From Serratia entomophila (lineage in GTDB: Bacteria; Pseudomonadota; Gammaproteobacteria; Enterobacterales; Enterobacteriaceae), in contig NZ_CP082787.1 of assembly GCF_021462285.1 (NCBI RefSeq), positions 248,001 to 312,000 on the forward strand: a DNA stretch of 64,000 nt, given 5' to 3'. Each line of letters opens with the position of its first letter. The stretch's first letter is position 1. Shown here piece after piece: positions 52,224-61,078 of the stretch. The position numbers and the translations under genes are program-made. The notes below the pieces were generated by a model. That model was not told the origin of the DNA. It saw only the letters and a list, made by a program, of their open reading frames with translations, and searched no databases.

Positions 52224-52985
52224 TCACGGCTGTTTTTTATTGATGTAATGGTAAATGCATGGGCTGTTGACTTCTCTTGGGCAAAAGGTCAATAACTCTT
52301 TATCTTTCTGATTCGCATCATCGCGAATATTATCATAATAATACGCGTCGGCCTTAATCCTGCAGCTAAAACCGGCGTGCTGAATAATCTGCTTTATCTT
52401 CGACAGGTCCCCGCCGCCATAATTCATGCTGTAAATCTGACAGCGTTCATAGTTACCTAACGGATACATGCTGACGCGGGTGCTGTTTTGATAAAACATC
52501 ATAGCGGAAAACAGCATCAGGCCGACGACGAATGTCACGATCATGCGGCGTAATGAACGCTGATTTCCGTTAACGTTACGCTCCAAATTTATATCCGCAC
52601 GGTGTGATACCTCCTCCGGGGTAAAGTTTTCTTTTGTATCAACCTGGCTACTATCATCGATCTTGTGAATGATCTCGGCGCTAAACTTAAACCCCTGGCG
52701 TGGGTAGGTGATAATAATCTCCTCTTCGCCGAACTGCGCCAGCGATTTACGTAACCCGGATATATAATTATTCAGGTTATTATTGGAGGCTTTAAGGCCA
52801 TGCTCGACCCAAACCTCATTAAGCAGCTTATCGCGCAGCAATAGAACATTATTATTGCGGATAAACAGCGACAGCAATCTGGCGCTGGGCTTGAGCAGAA
52901 CTATTTTAGTCGTCGAATTATCGATATGCGCCAGCGCGCACTCATCCTCATTGTAGAGGACATTATTGTTTATATGGAAAATCAT
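52224..52985 (-). CDS. membrane-anchored winged-helix regulator (CadC/ToxR-like)
   Basis: A 253-aa homolog of the regulator at 50899. The winged helix (about 1-108) contains RNNNVLLLRDKLLNEVWVEHG and NNNLNNYISGLRKSL with the ITYPRQGFKFSA wing. A membrane helix (about 146-165, MIVTFVVGLMLFSAMMFY) leads to a periplasmic domain with several Cys (NYERCQIYS, GFSCRIKA, LLTFCPRE, NSPCIYHY). It diverges from the fimbrial operon across 430 bp, so regulation of that promoter is plausible but inferred. Its DNA is AT-richer than the chromosome core. Confidence 0.85.
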   Translation of the reverse strand: MIFHINNNVLYNEDECALAHIDNSTTKIVLLKPSARLLSLFIRNNNVLLLRDKLLNEVWVEHGLKASNNNLNNYISGLRKSLAQFGEEEIIITYPRQGFKFSAEIIHKIDDSSQVDTKENFTPEEVSHRADINLERNVNGNQRSLRRMIVTFVVGLMLFSAMMFYQNSTRVSMYPLGNYERCQIYSMNYGGGDLSKIKQIIQHAGFSCRIKADAYYYDNIRDDANQKDKELLTFCPREVNSPCIYHYINKKQP

Positions 52986-53415
52986 TTTTTCAACCTATCA
53001 ACTTACCTGTCGAGAGATGATTCTGAGACCTGTGTGTTCTTTTTTCAATCCTTTGAGGTGGTGGTCAATAGGATTTTTCTATTTCTTCATATAATTACTC
53101 TGGTATATGTCTTTAGTTATAAGTTTTTAAAGATAAATGTCTGTCTTTAATTTGTATGTTTTAGAATAAAAACCTATATCTGTATTATTTTCTTTGTATA
53201 AATCCTGTGTTTTTGTCTTTTTGCGACATAACGTTTTATTTTTTGTCTTGGCGCGGTAAATTTGTTGCCACTGATACGGAACGCTGAAAAGCAGGTATCA
53301 GCGAGAGAATCAACGCTAAGCAATAAAGCCTGGCGTTAATCATCAAGAGAGAATTGTCGATTTAATTGACGTCAATTGGAACCTCTTTACTTACTAAGGA
53401 ATGTAAGGGATTTAT
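52986..53415. promoter_or_regulatory. fimbrial operon upstream region
   Basis: This 430-bp AT-rich stretch separates the leftward regulator from the major pilin gene. It includes the inverted repeat CTGATAC (53271-53277)/GTATCAG (53295-53301) and the perfect palindrome AATTGACGTCAATT (53364-53377), both possible operators or leader structures. I saw no paired inverted repeats with a recombinase gene that would mark an invertible fim-type switch. Confidence 0.55.
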
Positions 53416-53961
53416 ATGAAACTGAACAAAATCATGATGGCAGCGGTATTGGCTTTCGGCGTATCTTCTGTTGCTCACGCGGCACAGGATCAGGGCCACG
53501 GCACCGTGACCTTTAAAGGCGCAATTATTGACGCACCTTGCTCAATTACCCCGGAAACCGTAGACCAGACCGTTAACCTGGGCCAGGTTTCTAACGTGGC
53601 GCTGAAAGACGGTGGCCAGTCCACGCCGAAAAGCTTCCAGATCAAACTGGAAAACTGTGAGTTGAATGAGAAAGCTCCTGGTAAAAACAATGCCGTTTCC
53701 ATCAAGTTTACCGGCGCATCTTCGGTAGGTGACGACACGCTGCTGGGCATTACCGGTACTGCCAAAGGCGCCGGCATCGCCATCACCGACGGCTCCGGTA
53801 AGCTGGTTGAACTGGGTAAAGCATCTAGCGCACAAACTCTGGGCAACGGGAATAACACCCTGAGCTTCTCCGCTTACCTGCAGGGCAGCAAGGCTTCTGG
53901 CGCTGTAATTACCCCGGGCGAATTCCAGTCCGTAGCTGACTTTACCCTGGCTTACCAGTAA
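53416..53961 (+). CDS. major fimbrial subunit (type 1/MR/P-like pilin)
   Basis: A 181-aa pilin with a signal peptide ending VAHAA (about residue 23), the conserved Cys pair (GAIIDAPCSIT and IKLENCEL), a donor-strand N-terminal extension GHGTVTFKGAII and the penultimate-Tyr C terminus DFTLAYQ. It fits the MrpA/PapA type of chaperone-usher pilins and, placed first with an attenuator behind it, is the likely shaft subunit. The start follows AAGGAATGTAAGGG. Confidence 0.92.
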   Translation: MKLNKIMMAAVLAFGVSSVAHAAQDQGHGTVTFKGAIIDAPCSITPETVDQTVNLGQVSNVALKDGGQSTPKSFQIKLENCELNEKAPGKNNAVSIKFTGASSVGDDTLLGITGTAKGAGIAITDGSGKLVELGKASSAQTLGNGNNTLSFSAYLQGSKASGAVITPGEFQSVADFTLAYQ

Positions 53962-53985
53962 GTCCGGTTGTGCAGTAACTATGCA

Positions 53986-54011
53986 GCATGCGGGCTTGCC
54001 CGCATGCTTTT
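53986..54011 (+). terminator. attenuator after major pilin gene
   Basis: A perfect stem GCATGCGGG/CCCGCATGC with loop CTTG and TTTT lies 24 bp after the pilin stop. It would let most transcripts end after the pilin while some read through to the assembly genes. Confidence 0.8.
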
Positions 54012-54055
54012 CCAGGAGTTTGAGCGTTGGAAAGTCTGTGAATAGGGAATATTCA

Positions 54056-54601
54056 ATGAGTTATTTTCCTGCAAAATTAATGCTTCCTTGCCTATTGGCC
54101 TCACTGTTAATGGCGAATGGCGCTTATGCCGCTCATTCCACTCAGGGATGGGGACGGGTCAATATGCAAGGGGCCATTATCGATACCGCGTGCGCCATTT
54201 CCGCCGGCAGCCGGGAGCAGGTGATCGATATAGGAATTACACCGGCAGCGGATATTATGCGTGACGGCAGCGGAGGGGGACGCCATTTCTCTATTGAACT
54301 AATTAACTGTGTTCTGTCACGGGCCGAAAGTAAATTGCCGGACTGGAGTGGTTTTCAGGTGACTTTTGATGGGGATGCCGACGGGGAGCTATTTGAGGTA
54401 CACGGTGGTGCAAAAGGCGTTGGGTTGCAAATCGTCGATGCGGAAGGAAACATTGCCCGGCCAGGAAATCCGCTGCCCATCAGAGAAATACTGCCGGGGC
54501 GAATGCTGCTAAATTATCAAATGCGCTTGGTTGCCAATAAACAGCCACTGCGGGCAGGGGGCTATTATTCTGCGGTACGTTTTAAGATGGATTATTACTG
54601 A
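54056..54601 (+). CDS. minor fimbrial subunit, PapH/MrpB-like
   Basis: A 181-aa exported pilin-fold protein: signal peptide ending NGAYAA, GRVNMQGAIIDTACAIS and FSIELINCVL for the Cys pair, and VRFKMDYY at the C terminus. Position between major pilin and usher matches PapH/MrpB, which caps growth and anchors the rod; that role is inferred from order. ATG 54056 (MSYFPAKLML) follows AGGGAA; the frame is open back to an ATG at 53981 inside the attenuator, which is unlikely to be used. Confidence 0.85.
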   Translation: MSYFPAKLMLPCLLASLLMANGAYAAHSTQGWGRVNMQGAIIDTACAISAGSREQVIDIGITPAADIMRDGSGGGRHFSIELINCVLSRAESKLPDWSGFQVTFDGDADGELFEVHGGAKGVGLQIVDAEGNIARPGNPLPIREILPGRMLLNYQMRLVANKQPLRAGGYYSAVRFKMDYY

Positions 54602-54641
54602 GGCTTATCTCTACCGATAAATAAAATTAAATGACAGGGTC

Positions 54642-57182
54642 ATGGATATGGTTTTTTCTCCTGCATGGAAGCTGTTTCGTCCTCATGCATTAGGCGTTTG
54701 TATTTTTCTGGCTTTAGCTAACTTTGTGCCGAAAGCTGAAGCAGAGGACGGCATCCAGTTTAATACCGACATATTGGACGTGAACGATCGGCAGAATATC
54801 GACCTGAGCCAGTTTTCGCGCAGCGGCTATATTATGCCTGGCGCTTATACCATGGTTATTCATCTTAATAACAGTGAGCTGCCGGAGCAGAGCGTTGACT
54901 TTTATCCGTCAGACGATGATCCGAAAAGCAGCCTGGCCTGTATTTCCCCGGCATTGGTGGAACAGCTTGGGCTGAAGCCGGACGCGCAGAAAGCATTGCG
55001 CTGGTGGCACGATAACCAATGTTTGGATATCGCCAGCCTGAAGGGTATGGAGGCGCGCGGTGATTTAGCCACGGCGGCGCTGTATTTAAGCGTCCCGCAG
55101 GCCTATCTGGAGTATTCGTCACCGGACTGGGACCCGCCGTCCCGCTGGGACGAGGGTATTCCTGGGCTGCTGTTCGACTATAACATCAACGGCCAGACCC
55201 AGCGCCAGCAACGCGGCGGCGGGCAGAACAACAGCCTGAGCGGCAACGGCACCGCCGGCGCCAACCTCGGCGCCTGGCGCCTGCGGGCCGACTGGCAGGG
55301 GCAGCTGAACCACCAGACCGGCAGCGGGCAAGGCACCGACCAGCAGCTGGACTGGAGCCGCTACTATGCCTACCGCGCGCTGCCGGCGTTGCGCTCGCGG
55401 CTGACGCTGGGTGAGGACTACCTCAACTCCGGCATGTTCGACAGCTTCCGCTTTACCGGCGCAAGCCTGGTATCGGACGACAATATGCTGCCACCGAACC
55501 TGCGCGGCTATGCGCCGGAGGTGGTCGGGGTGGCGAAGACCAACGCCAAGGTCACCATCAGCCAGCAGGGGCGGGTGATTTACGAGACCCAGGTGGCGGC
55601 AGGGCCGTTCCGCATTCAGGACATCAGCGAGGCGGTATCCGGCGAGCTGGACGTGAAGGTGGAGGAGCAGGATGGCAGCGTGCAGGCGTTCAAGATGAAC
55701 ACCGCCAGCGTCCCGTACCTGACGCGCCCCGGCTCCTGGCGCTTCAAAATGGCGGCGGGCAAGCCTTCGGACTGGCAGCACCGTTCCAATGGCCCGCTGT
55801 TCGGCTCCGGGGAGTTTTCCTGGGGGGTGAGCAACGGCTGGTCGCTGTACGGCGGTTTACTGGGCGGCGGCGACTATAACGCGGGGGCGCTGGGTATCGG
55901 CCGCGACCTGATGGCGCTGGGGGCGCTGTCGTTAGACGCCACCCAGTCGCGGGCGCGGTTGCCGCAGCAGGACGGCACGCTGAGCGGCGGTTCGTACCGC
56001 CTGAGCTATTCGAAGACCTTCGACGAGACCGACAGCCAGGTGACCTTTGCCGGCTACCGCTTCTCGGAGCAGGACTTTATGAGCATGAGCGAGTATCTGG
56101 ACGCCCGCTATTACGGCGGCCGGGTGGGTAACAACAAGGAGATGTACACCATCACCTTCAACCAGCAGTTCCGGGATATCGGCCTGAGCCTGTACCTGAA
56201 CTACGACCACCAGACCTATTGGGATCGGCCGGCCAATGACCGTTATAACCTGACGATGTCGCGTTACTTCGATATCGGCCGGTTTAAAAACCTGAACCTG
56301 TCGTTGACCGGTTACCGTAACAAATATGAAAACACCAACGATGACGGCATGTATTTGTCTCTGTCGATGCCGTGGGGCAAGGGTGCCAACCTCAGTTACA
56401 GCGCGACGGCGAACCGCAACGACAGCAGCCAGCGGGTGGGATATTACGATCGGCTGGATGAGCACAGCAACTATCAGTTGAACGTCGGCAACACCAGAAA
56501 TGGCGCCAACTTCAGCGGCTATTACAACCGTGAAGGGGATATGGCCCAACTGAGCGCCAACGCCAGCTACCAGCAGGGTAGCTACAGTGCGCTGGGCTTC
56601 AGCGCCCAGGGCGGCGCGACCTTAACCGCAGAAGGCGCTGCGCTGCACCGCATCGGCATGCCGGGCAGCACTCGGCTGCTGCTGGATACCGGCGGCGTGG
56701 CTGGGGTACCGGTACGCGGCTACGGCAGTACCGTAGACACCAACCGCTGGGGCAAGGCGGTGGTGACGGACGTCAACAGCTACTACCGCAACAAGGCCAG
56801 CATCGATCTGAACAAGCTGGGGGAAGACGCCGAGGCCACCAAATCGGTGGTACAGGCAACCCTGACCGAAGGGGCGATCGGCTACCGCAAGTTTGACGTG
56901 ATAGCCGGGGAGAAGGCGATGGCGGTCATCCGGCTGGCAGACGGCGGTACGCCGCCGTTCGGCGCCACGGTGATGAACGCCAACAAACAGGATACAGGGA
57001 TAGTGAACGACGGCGGCAGCATCTATCTGAGCGGCATTCGAGCCGGGGAAAGCATGACCGTGCACTGGAACGGCGCGGCGCAGTGCGCCATCAGCCTGCC
57101 GAAAACCTTGCCGGCCGACATGATGAGCAGTCTGTTGTTGCCGTGCCAGGCGCTGCCGGCAAATGAGTCAGAGGCGCAATGA
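54642..57182 (+). CDS. fimbrial outer-membrane usher
   Basis: An 846-aa usher of the FimD/PapC family that accepts chaperone-subunit complexes and secretes the pilus. After a signal peptide (ending AEAED) come FNTDILDVNDRQNIDLSQF (N-terminal domain), the 24-strand pore with plug (KVTISQQGRVIYETQVAAGPF), GGSYRLSYSKTF, and C-terminal domains with GYRKFDVIAGEKAMAVIRLADG and PPFGATVMNANKQDTGIVNDGG (read in part). The final Cys pair (AAQCAISLP and LLPCQ) is present. Length is normal for the family. Confidence 0.95.
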   Translation: MDMVFSPAWKLFRPHALGVCIFLALANFVPKAEAEDGIQFNTDILDVNDRQNIDLSQFSRSGYIMPGAYTMVIHLNNSELPEQSVDFYPSDDDPKSSLACISPALVEQLGLKPDAQKALRWWHDNQCLDIASLKGMEARGDLATAALYLSVPQAYLEYSSPDWDPPSRWDEGIPGLLFDYNINGQTQRQQRGGGQNNSLSGNGTAGANLGAWRLRADWQGQLNHQTGSGQGTDQQLDWSRYYAYRALPALRSRLTLGEDYLNSGMFDSFRFTGASLVSDDNMLPPNLRGYAPEVVGVAKTNAKVTISQQGRVIYETQVAAGPFRIQDISEAVSGELDVKVEEQDGSVQAFKMNTASVPYLTRPGSWRFKMAAGKPSDWQHRSNGPLFGSGEFSWGVSNGWSLYGGLLGGGDYNAGALGIGRDLMALGALSLDATQSRARLPQQDGTLSGGSYRLSYSKTFDETDSQVTFAGYRFSEQDFMSMSEYLDARYYGGRVGNNKEMYTITFNQQFRDIGLSLYLNYDHQTYWDRPANDRYNLTMSRYFDIGRFKNLNLSLTGYRNKYENTNDDGMYLSLSMPWGKGANLSYSATANRNDSSQRVGYYDRLDEHSNYQLNVGNTRNGANFSGYYNREGDMAQLSANASYQQGSYSALGFSAQGGATLTAEGAALHRIGMPGSTRLLLDTGGVAGVPVRGYGSTVDTNRWGKAVVTDVNSYYRNKASIDLNKLGEDAEATKSVVQATLTEGAIGYRKFDVIAGEKAMAVIRLADGGTPPFGATVMNANKQDTGIVNDGGSIYLSGIRAGESMTVHWNGAAQCAISLPKTLPADMMSSLLLPCQALPANESEAQ

Positions 57183-57221
57183 GCGCCACACCCTATTTGA
57201 ATCTGTAAGAGTGATAAACGT

Positions 57222-57980
57222 ATGAAAAAGAACTATGCCATGAGTAAACAAAAGCTGCTGACCGTCGCGCTGTTGGGCGCGCTGCTGGCACCGCAGGCGC
57301 AGGCGGCAATCGCACTGGACCGCACCCGGGTGATCTTCGATGGTAGCGTGCAGTCGGTAAGCCTGAACGTCAGCAACCAGAACAAGCAACTGCCTTATCT
57401 GGCGCAGGGTTGGCTGGAAGACGAGCAGGGAAATAAAGTTCAAAGCCCGCTCACCGTTCTGCCACCGGTACAGCGCATTGAGCCGGGCAAGCCAAGCCAG
57501 GTGAAGATCCAGGCGTTGCCGACGGCCAAACAGCTGCCGCAGGACCGGGAGACGCTGTACTACTTCAACCTGCGCGAGATCCCGCCGAAGAGCGACAAGC
57601 CGAACACCCTGCAGATTGCGTTGCAGACGCGCATTAAGCTGTTCTACCGCCCGGCGGCGATTGCGCCGCAGCAGAATGCCGCACCCTGGCAGGAACAGTT
57701 GACGCTTACCAGGCAAGGTGACAGGTACGTGGTGAATAACCCGACGCCGTATTACGTGACTATCGTGGATGCGGGTGCCAAGACAGGCGTGGTGGGCATA
57801 AAAGGTTTTGAGCCGCTGATGGTGCCGCCGAAGGGCAACGCGCCGCTGGGCGCCAGCGCCGCCGTACTGGGAGCCAGCCCGGTGCTGACCTACATCAACG
57901 ACTACGGCGGCCGGCCGCAGCTGAGCTTTAACTGCAGCGGCAGCGCCTGCCAGGTGGCGCCGGAAAAGAGCAAATCGTAA
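57222..57980 (+). CDS. periplasmic fimbrial chaperone, PapD-like
   Basis: A 252-aa chaperone with two Ig-like domains that donates a strand to unfolded subunits. It has a signal peptide (LLTVALLGALLAPQAQAA), IALDRTRVIFDGSVQSVSLN with the conserved Arg, the LPPVQRIEPGKPSQVKI region, YYFNLREIPP (family signature) and IKLFYRPAAI with the subunit-anchoring Lys. A Cys pair near the end (NCSGSACQV) is typical of PapD/MrpD. It lies 39 bp after the usher gene. Confidence 0.95.
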   Translation: MKKNYAMSKQKLLTVALLGALLAPQAQAAIALDRTRVIFDGSVQSVSLNVSNQNKQLPYLAQGWLEDEQGNKVQSPLTVLPPVQRIEPGKPSQVKIQALPTAKQLPQDRETLYYFNLREIPPKSDKPNTLQIALQTRIKLFYRPAAIAPQQNAAPWQEQLTLTRQGDRYVVNNPTPYYVTIVDAGAKTGVVGIKGFEPLMVPPKGNAPLGASAAVLGASPVLTYINDYGGRPQLSFNCSGSACQVAPEKSKS

Positions 57981-58017
57981 CGCTATTGGCTGCGGCGGGT
58001 AATCGGGAGGAATAAAG

Positions 58018-58680
58018 ATGCAATGGATAAGCGACAGACTGAGAAAACACCTGCCGGAGCGCCAGGACTGGCACTATTACGCCACCCTGGGCGGGCTGGC
58101 GCTGATGGCGCCGCTCACCCTCGGTGCGATGCTGTGGCTGCTGCCGGCCGCCCAGGGTCAGGTGGCGGATAACTGGTACACCGACGGCGCCAATGGCGTA
58201 CTGCAGGTGCGTGGCGCCCTGACGGAAAGCGCCTGCCGGCTGGAGATGGAAAGCGCATGGCAGGACATCAGCCTGGGAGAAGTCGGTACCGGGCGCCTGC
58301 AAAACGTCGGCGATCGCGGTACACCGGTGGCTTTCGAGCTGCTGTTGCGGGACTGCCTGCGCAGCCCGGCCGGCAGCCGGGATTCACGCATCGGCGCCTT
58401 AACCTGGGCCGACAATCAACCCGCGGTTACGGTGACTTTCCGCGCGGTGCAGGATGCAGATAACCCGCAACTGGTGAAGGCGCAGGGCGTTGCCGGGTTG
58501 GGGTTGCGTCTTGAAGATGGCCGCGGTCGGGATGTGCGGCTGGGCAGCCGCGGCGAGCCGCTGCTGCTGACGCCGGGGCAGAACGCCTTGAAGTATAGCG
58601 TGGCGCCGGAACGCACGGCGGCGAGCCTCACGGCCGGGGCCTATCGCGCCACGGTGGATTTTAGCCTGAGTTATGACTGA
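58018..58680 (+). CDS. minor fimbrial subunit, MrpE-like
   Basis: A 220-aa protein with a pilin domain (GVLQVRGALTESACRLEM, FELLLRDCL Cys pair, TVDFSLSYD end). It has an unusually long N terminus: about 25 charged residues (SDRLRKHLPERQDWHYY) come before the hydrophobic stretch LGGLALMAPLTLGAMLWLLP, so export could use a long signal peptide or leave a membrane anchor. Order and size agree with MrpE/PapE-type minor subunits. It follows the chaperone gene by 37 bp after AGGAGGAA-type spacing. Confidence 0.8.
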   Translation: MQWISDRLRKHLPERQDWHYYATLGGLALMAPLTLGAMLWLLPAAQGQVADNWYTDGANGVLQVRGALTESACRLEMESAWQDISLGEVGTGRLQNVGDRGTPVAFELLLRDCLRSPAGSRDSRIGALTWADNQPAVTVTFRAVQDADNPQLVKAQGVAGLGLRLEDGRGRDVRLGSRGEPLLLTPGQNALKYSVAPERTAASLTAGAYRATVDFSLSYD

Positions 58681-58877
58681 GGCGTTCCAGTAAGAAGATA
58701 TTTTAAGAGCGGTTACCCTTGAACCAGTAATCAGGGATATACCGTTACAATCGGAAAGCAATCAGTTCATATTTAAGGTTCATAATTGTGATGCGGATGG
58801 GCAGTTAAGAAATAAGCTGGCGGTCGGGAATTTTTGACCCCTGGTTTGGTTTTTACAAATTATAGAGTGTTCAATTC

Positions 58878-59771
58878 ATGTGCATCAAATATTTATTTAA
58901 CCAGATTGTTTTTTTGTTTGTGCTATATTTTTTTTCGCTGATTTACTCTTTTCAGGCACATAGTGCTGTCGAAGTAAACCCCAAGTGGATAAAAGAGACG
59001 GAGACAATATACGCATTCTCAATTTCGCCTAGAGGGCAGGTATCCAATCCATATGGTTCTGAAGGCCGGGGGCTCACTTGTAATAGAACCGAAGGGTGTG
59101 AAGTGGCGTGGGAGCTTAGAATAGGCAATAACTATTTTCGTACTTGCCCCAATAACTTCACTGTTACTAAAGGTACAACGATTGAAAAGGTAATGCCGCA
59201 GATTAACTCGCGTATGATGGTACCTTGCACTTTTGATGCTTATAATTTTAAGGGGAATGAGCAACTCTGTCTTATGCTTGTGGGAAAAGGGGATTGGTTC
59301 AGTACGATAACGACACTTTCAACCAGCCTTTCTTTCGTGCGTTACGGGTCGCTGGATGTGTGTTATTTGGGGGGAGGGGGAGGACAAACAGGGGGGCTGA
59401 CGCCACCGATTCAGCCTGCCAATTGCCAGGTGAACTCACAGAATATCAATTTGCAGCACTCTGCGCTTATTGCTCAGGAATTGAATGGCAACCGTAAAAC
59501 GGTGGATGTCAATGTATCATGCAGCAGAAACAGCAGCATCAATTTGCGTATGACAGGGGTTGACAATAACGGACGCCTTGCTTTGGTGCGTGATGGAAGT
59601 TTGTCATCAGAGCTGGTGATTAATAAGGCTCCCGCACAGAAAGGTATTACTATAAATAATGTGGGGACTGGCGGGGTGAATGTGGTTATAGCATCGACTT
59701 TGAGAAGTAATGGGGTGATATCGGCAGGGGCTTATTCAGCATCGGCTATACTGCAAATAACTATTCCATGA
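58878..59771 (+). CDS. two-domain fimbrial adhesin-like protein (MrpH-like), first copy
   Basis: A 297-aa protein with signal peptide (IVFLFVLYFFSLIYSFQAHSA). The N-terminal domain of about 150 residues carries several Cys (GLTCNRTEGCEV, FRTCPNNF, PCTFDAY, QLCLML). A Gly-rich linker, YLGGGGGQTGG, leads to a pilin domain (PANCQVNSQNINLQHS, VNVSCSRNSS, end ASAILQITIP). Lectin/receptor domain plus pilin domain is the layout of tip adhesins such as MrpH. The receptor is unknown. The gene is clearly AT-richer than the usher and chaperone genes and is flanked by gaps of 197 and 239 bp. Confidence 0.78.
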   Translation: MCIKYLFNQIVFLFVLYFFSLIYSFQAHSAVEVNPKWIKETETIYAFSISPRGQVSNPYGSEGRGLTCNRTEGCEVAWELRIGNNYFRTCPNNFTVTKGTTIEKVMPQINSRMMVPCTFDAYNFKGNEQLCLMLVGKGDWFSTITTLSTSLSFVRYGSLDVCYLGGGGGQTGGLTPPIQPANCQVNSQNINLQHSALIAQELNGNRKTVDVNVSCSRNSSINLRMTGVDNNGRLALVRDGSLSSELVINKAPAQKGITINNVGTGGVNVVIASTLRSNGVISAGAYSASAILQITIP

Positions 59772-59956
59772 CGTTGTTATAGGGAGGGAATATATCATTA
59801 AAATGTCACTCTGGTACCCTTTCGTAACGACAGCTGAAAGCTTAAGAAATTGCGATATCGGCAGAAACAGTGAGGTGTTAAATATGCATGGCACCTTGCC
59901 GGAGAAATTTCGCCGTTGGTAATCACTGTTAGCAGTATTGTACGCGTTTAATTTTT

Positions 59957-59994
59957 GGCCAGAGCTAGAGCCAGAGCCAGAGCCAGAGCCAGGG
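59957..59994 (+). repeat. hexanucleotide tandem repeat (CCAGAG)n
   Basis: About five to six tandem units of CCAGAG, the second altered to CTAGAG, end 10 bp before the ribosome-binding site AAAGGAG of the next pilin gene. Short repeats of this type can change copy number by slipped-strand pairing. Confidence 0.85.
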
Positions 59995-60010
59995 CAAAGG
60001 AGTTTAGAGA

Positions 60011-60523
60011 ATGAAGTATCACTTCAACCTGACCAGATATTTCATCGTTTTGAACCGTAATGCGGCGGTGTTTCTGCTCTGTGCAGGGATATCGCCACTG
60101 ACCAAAGCGGCTACTACCGTGACGGTTAGCGTCACGGTGCTGGAAACGCCGGCTTGCGTGATCAATGACAATCGCACCATCGAAGTGGACTTCGGCGAGA
60201 TCCTGACGGGCGGCGTGAATGGCAGCAATTATATGAAAGATGTGGACTATTCGCTGGCGTGTTCGGACGATAAATCCAATGCCATGCGGATGAAGGTCCA
60301 GGGCAATGCGACCCCCTTTGATGCCTCGGCGCTGCAGACCAACATCAGCGACTTCGGCGTGGCGTTACGCGCCAATGGACAGGCGCTTAATGTAAATAGC
60401 TGGCTGAAGTTTACTTATCCCGATAAACCGCAACTGCAGGCTGTGCCGGTTAAAAGAGCGGGTAAAAAGCTGCCCGGTGGCGCCTTTACTGCCGGTGCCA
60501 CTCTACTGGTGTTTTATCAATGA
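60011..60523 (+). CDS. minor fimbrial subunit
   Basis: A 170-aa pilin-fold protein: signal peptide (FLLCAGISPLTKAA), TVTVSVTVLETPACVINDNRTIEVDFG (read in part), second Cys in DYSLACSDD, and the C-terminal AGATLLVFYQ. The VDFGEI(L)TG motif is typical of MrpF/MrpG- and PapF/PapK-like tip-fibrillum subunits. Its stop overlaps the region just before the next gene, to which it is probably coupled. The start is preceded by AAAGGAG right after a hexanucleotide repeat tract. Confidence 0.85.
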   Translation: MKYHFNLTRYFIVLNRNAAVFLLCAGISPLTKAATTVTVSVTVLETPACVINDNRTIEVDFGEILTGGVNGSNYMKDVDYSLACSDDKSNAMRMKVQGNATPFDASALQTNISDFGVALRANGQALNVNSWLKFTYPDKPQLQAVPVKRAGKKLPGGAFTAGATLLVFYQ

Positions 60524-60534
60524 GGAAGGTGGCG

Positions 60535-61023
60535 ATGAAAAAGCTTGGCACGGTTTGCCTTATCCTGTTGGGTATTACGGCTTGCGAGGTTTCGGCGGCG
60601 GAAAACATGAGCTTTAAAGGTACTCTGAGAGAGGATGTGCCCTGCGAATTCAACGGCGGGCAGTCGATAAACGTCGATTTCGGGACGGTGGGCATTAATA
60701 GAATAGATGGCGAACGCTACAGAAAGTCATTTGCAGTCGATATAACTTGCCCCTCTGGCTTTGACGTTCCCTTTAAAATCAGCTACGTCGGTAAACCGAG
60801 CGATTTCGATAGCTCCGCGCTGGCGACCAATATCGATGGGCTGGGGATTAAGGCCCAGGAGCAAATTAATGGTGGTTGGTCAGATCTGGCAGTGGACGGT
60901 TATATGAGCGGCGTTGGCAGCATTAAGCGCCATGTGCAAGTGGTACCGGTTAAGAGCCCCAGTGAGGTCTTAACTCCGGGGGTTTTTAATGCTAATGCCT
61001 TATTCCGTCTTGAATATTATTAA
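60535..61023 (+). CDS. minor fimbrial subunit
   Basis: A 162-aa pilin-fold protein with signal peptide (LGTVCLILLGITACEVSAA), MSFKGTLREDVPCEFNGGQS, VDFGTVGINRIDG, second Cys in VDITCPSG and end ALFRLEYY. It shares the VDFG motif and layout with the preceding gene, as duplicated MrpF/MrpG-type subunits do. ATG 60535 was preferred to ATG 60520 because AGGAAGG lies just ahead; 60520 overlaps the previous stop. Confidence 0.85.
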   Translation: MKKLGTVCLILLGITACEVSAAENMSFKGTLREDVPCEFNGGQSINVDFGTVGINRIDGERYRKSFAVDITCPSGFDVPFKISYVGKPSDFDSSALATNIDGLGIKAQEQINGGWSDLAVDGYMSGVGSIKRHVQVVPVKSPSEVLTPGVFNANALFRLEYY

Positions 61024-61078
61024 ATGGCACTCACGATGAATGATAAAAATCATCCATGCTATTAACCAGGAGATGAGG

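Noticed and set aside
52986..53415. Invertible fim-type promoter switch
   Set aside because: No matching terminal inverted repeats of suitable spacing were found and no FimB/FimE/MrpI-type recombinase gene is in the window.
59957..59994. CRISPR-like repeat array
   Set aside because: The units are six bases long and directly adjacent, without spacers; it is a simple tandem repeat. No other candidate CRISPR array was seen.
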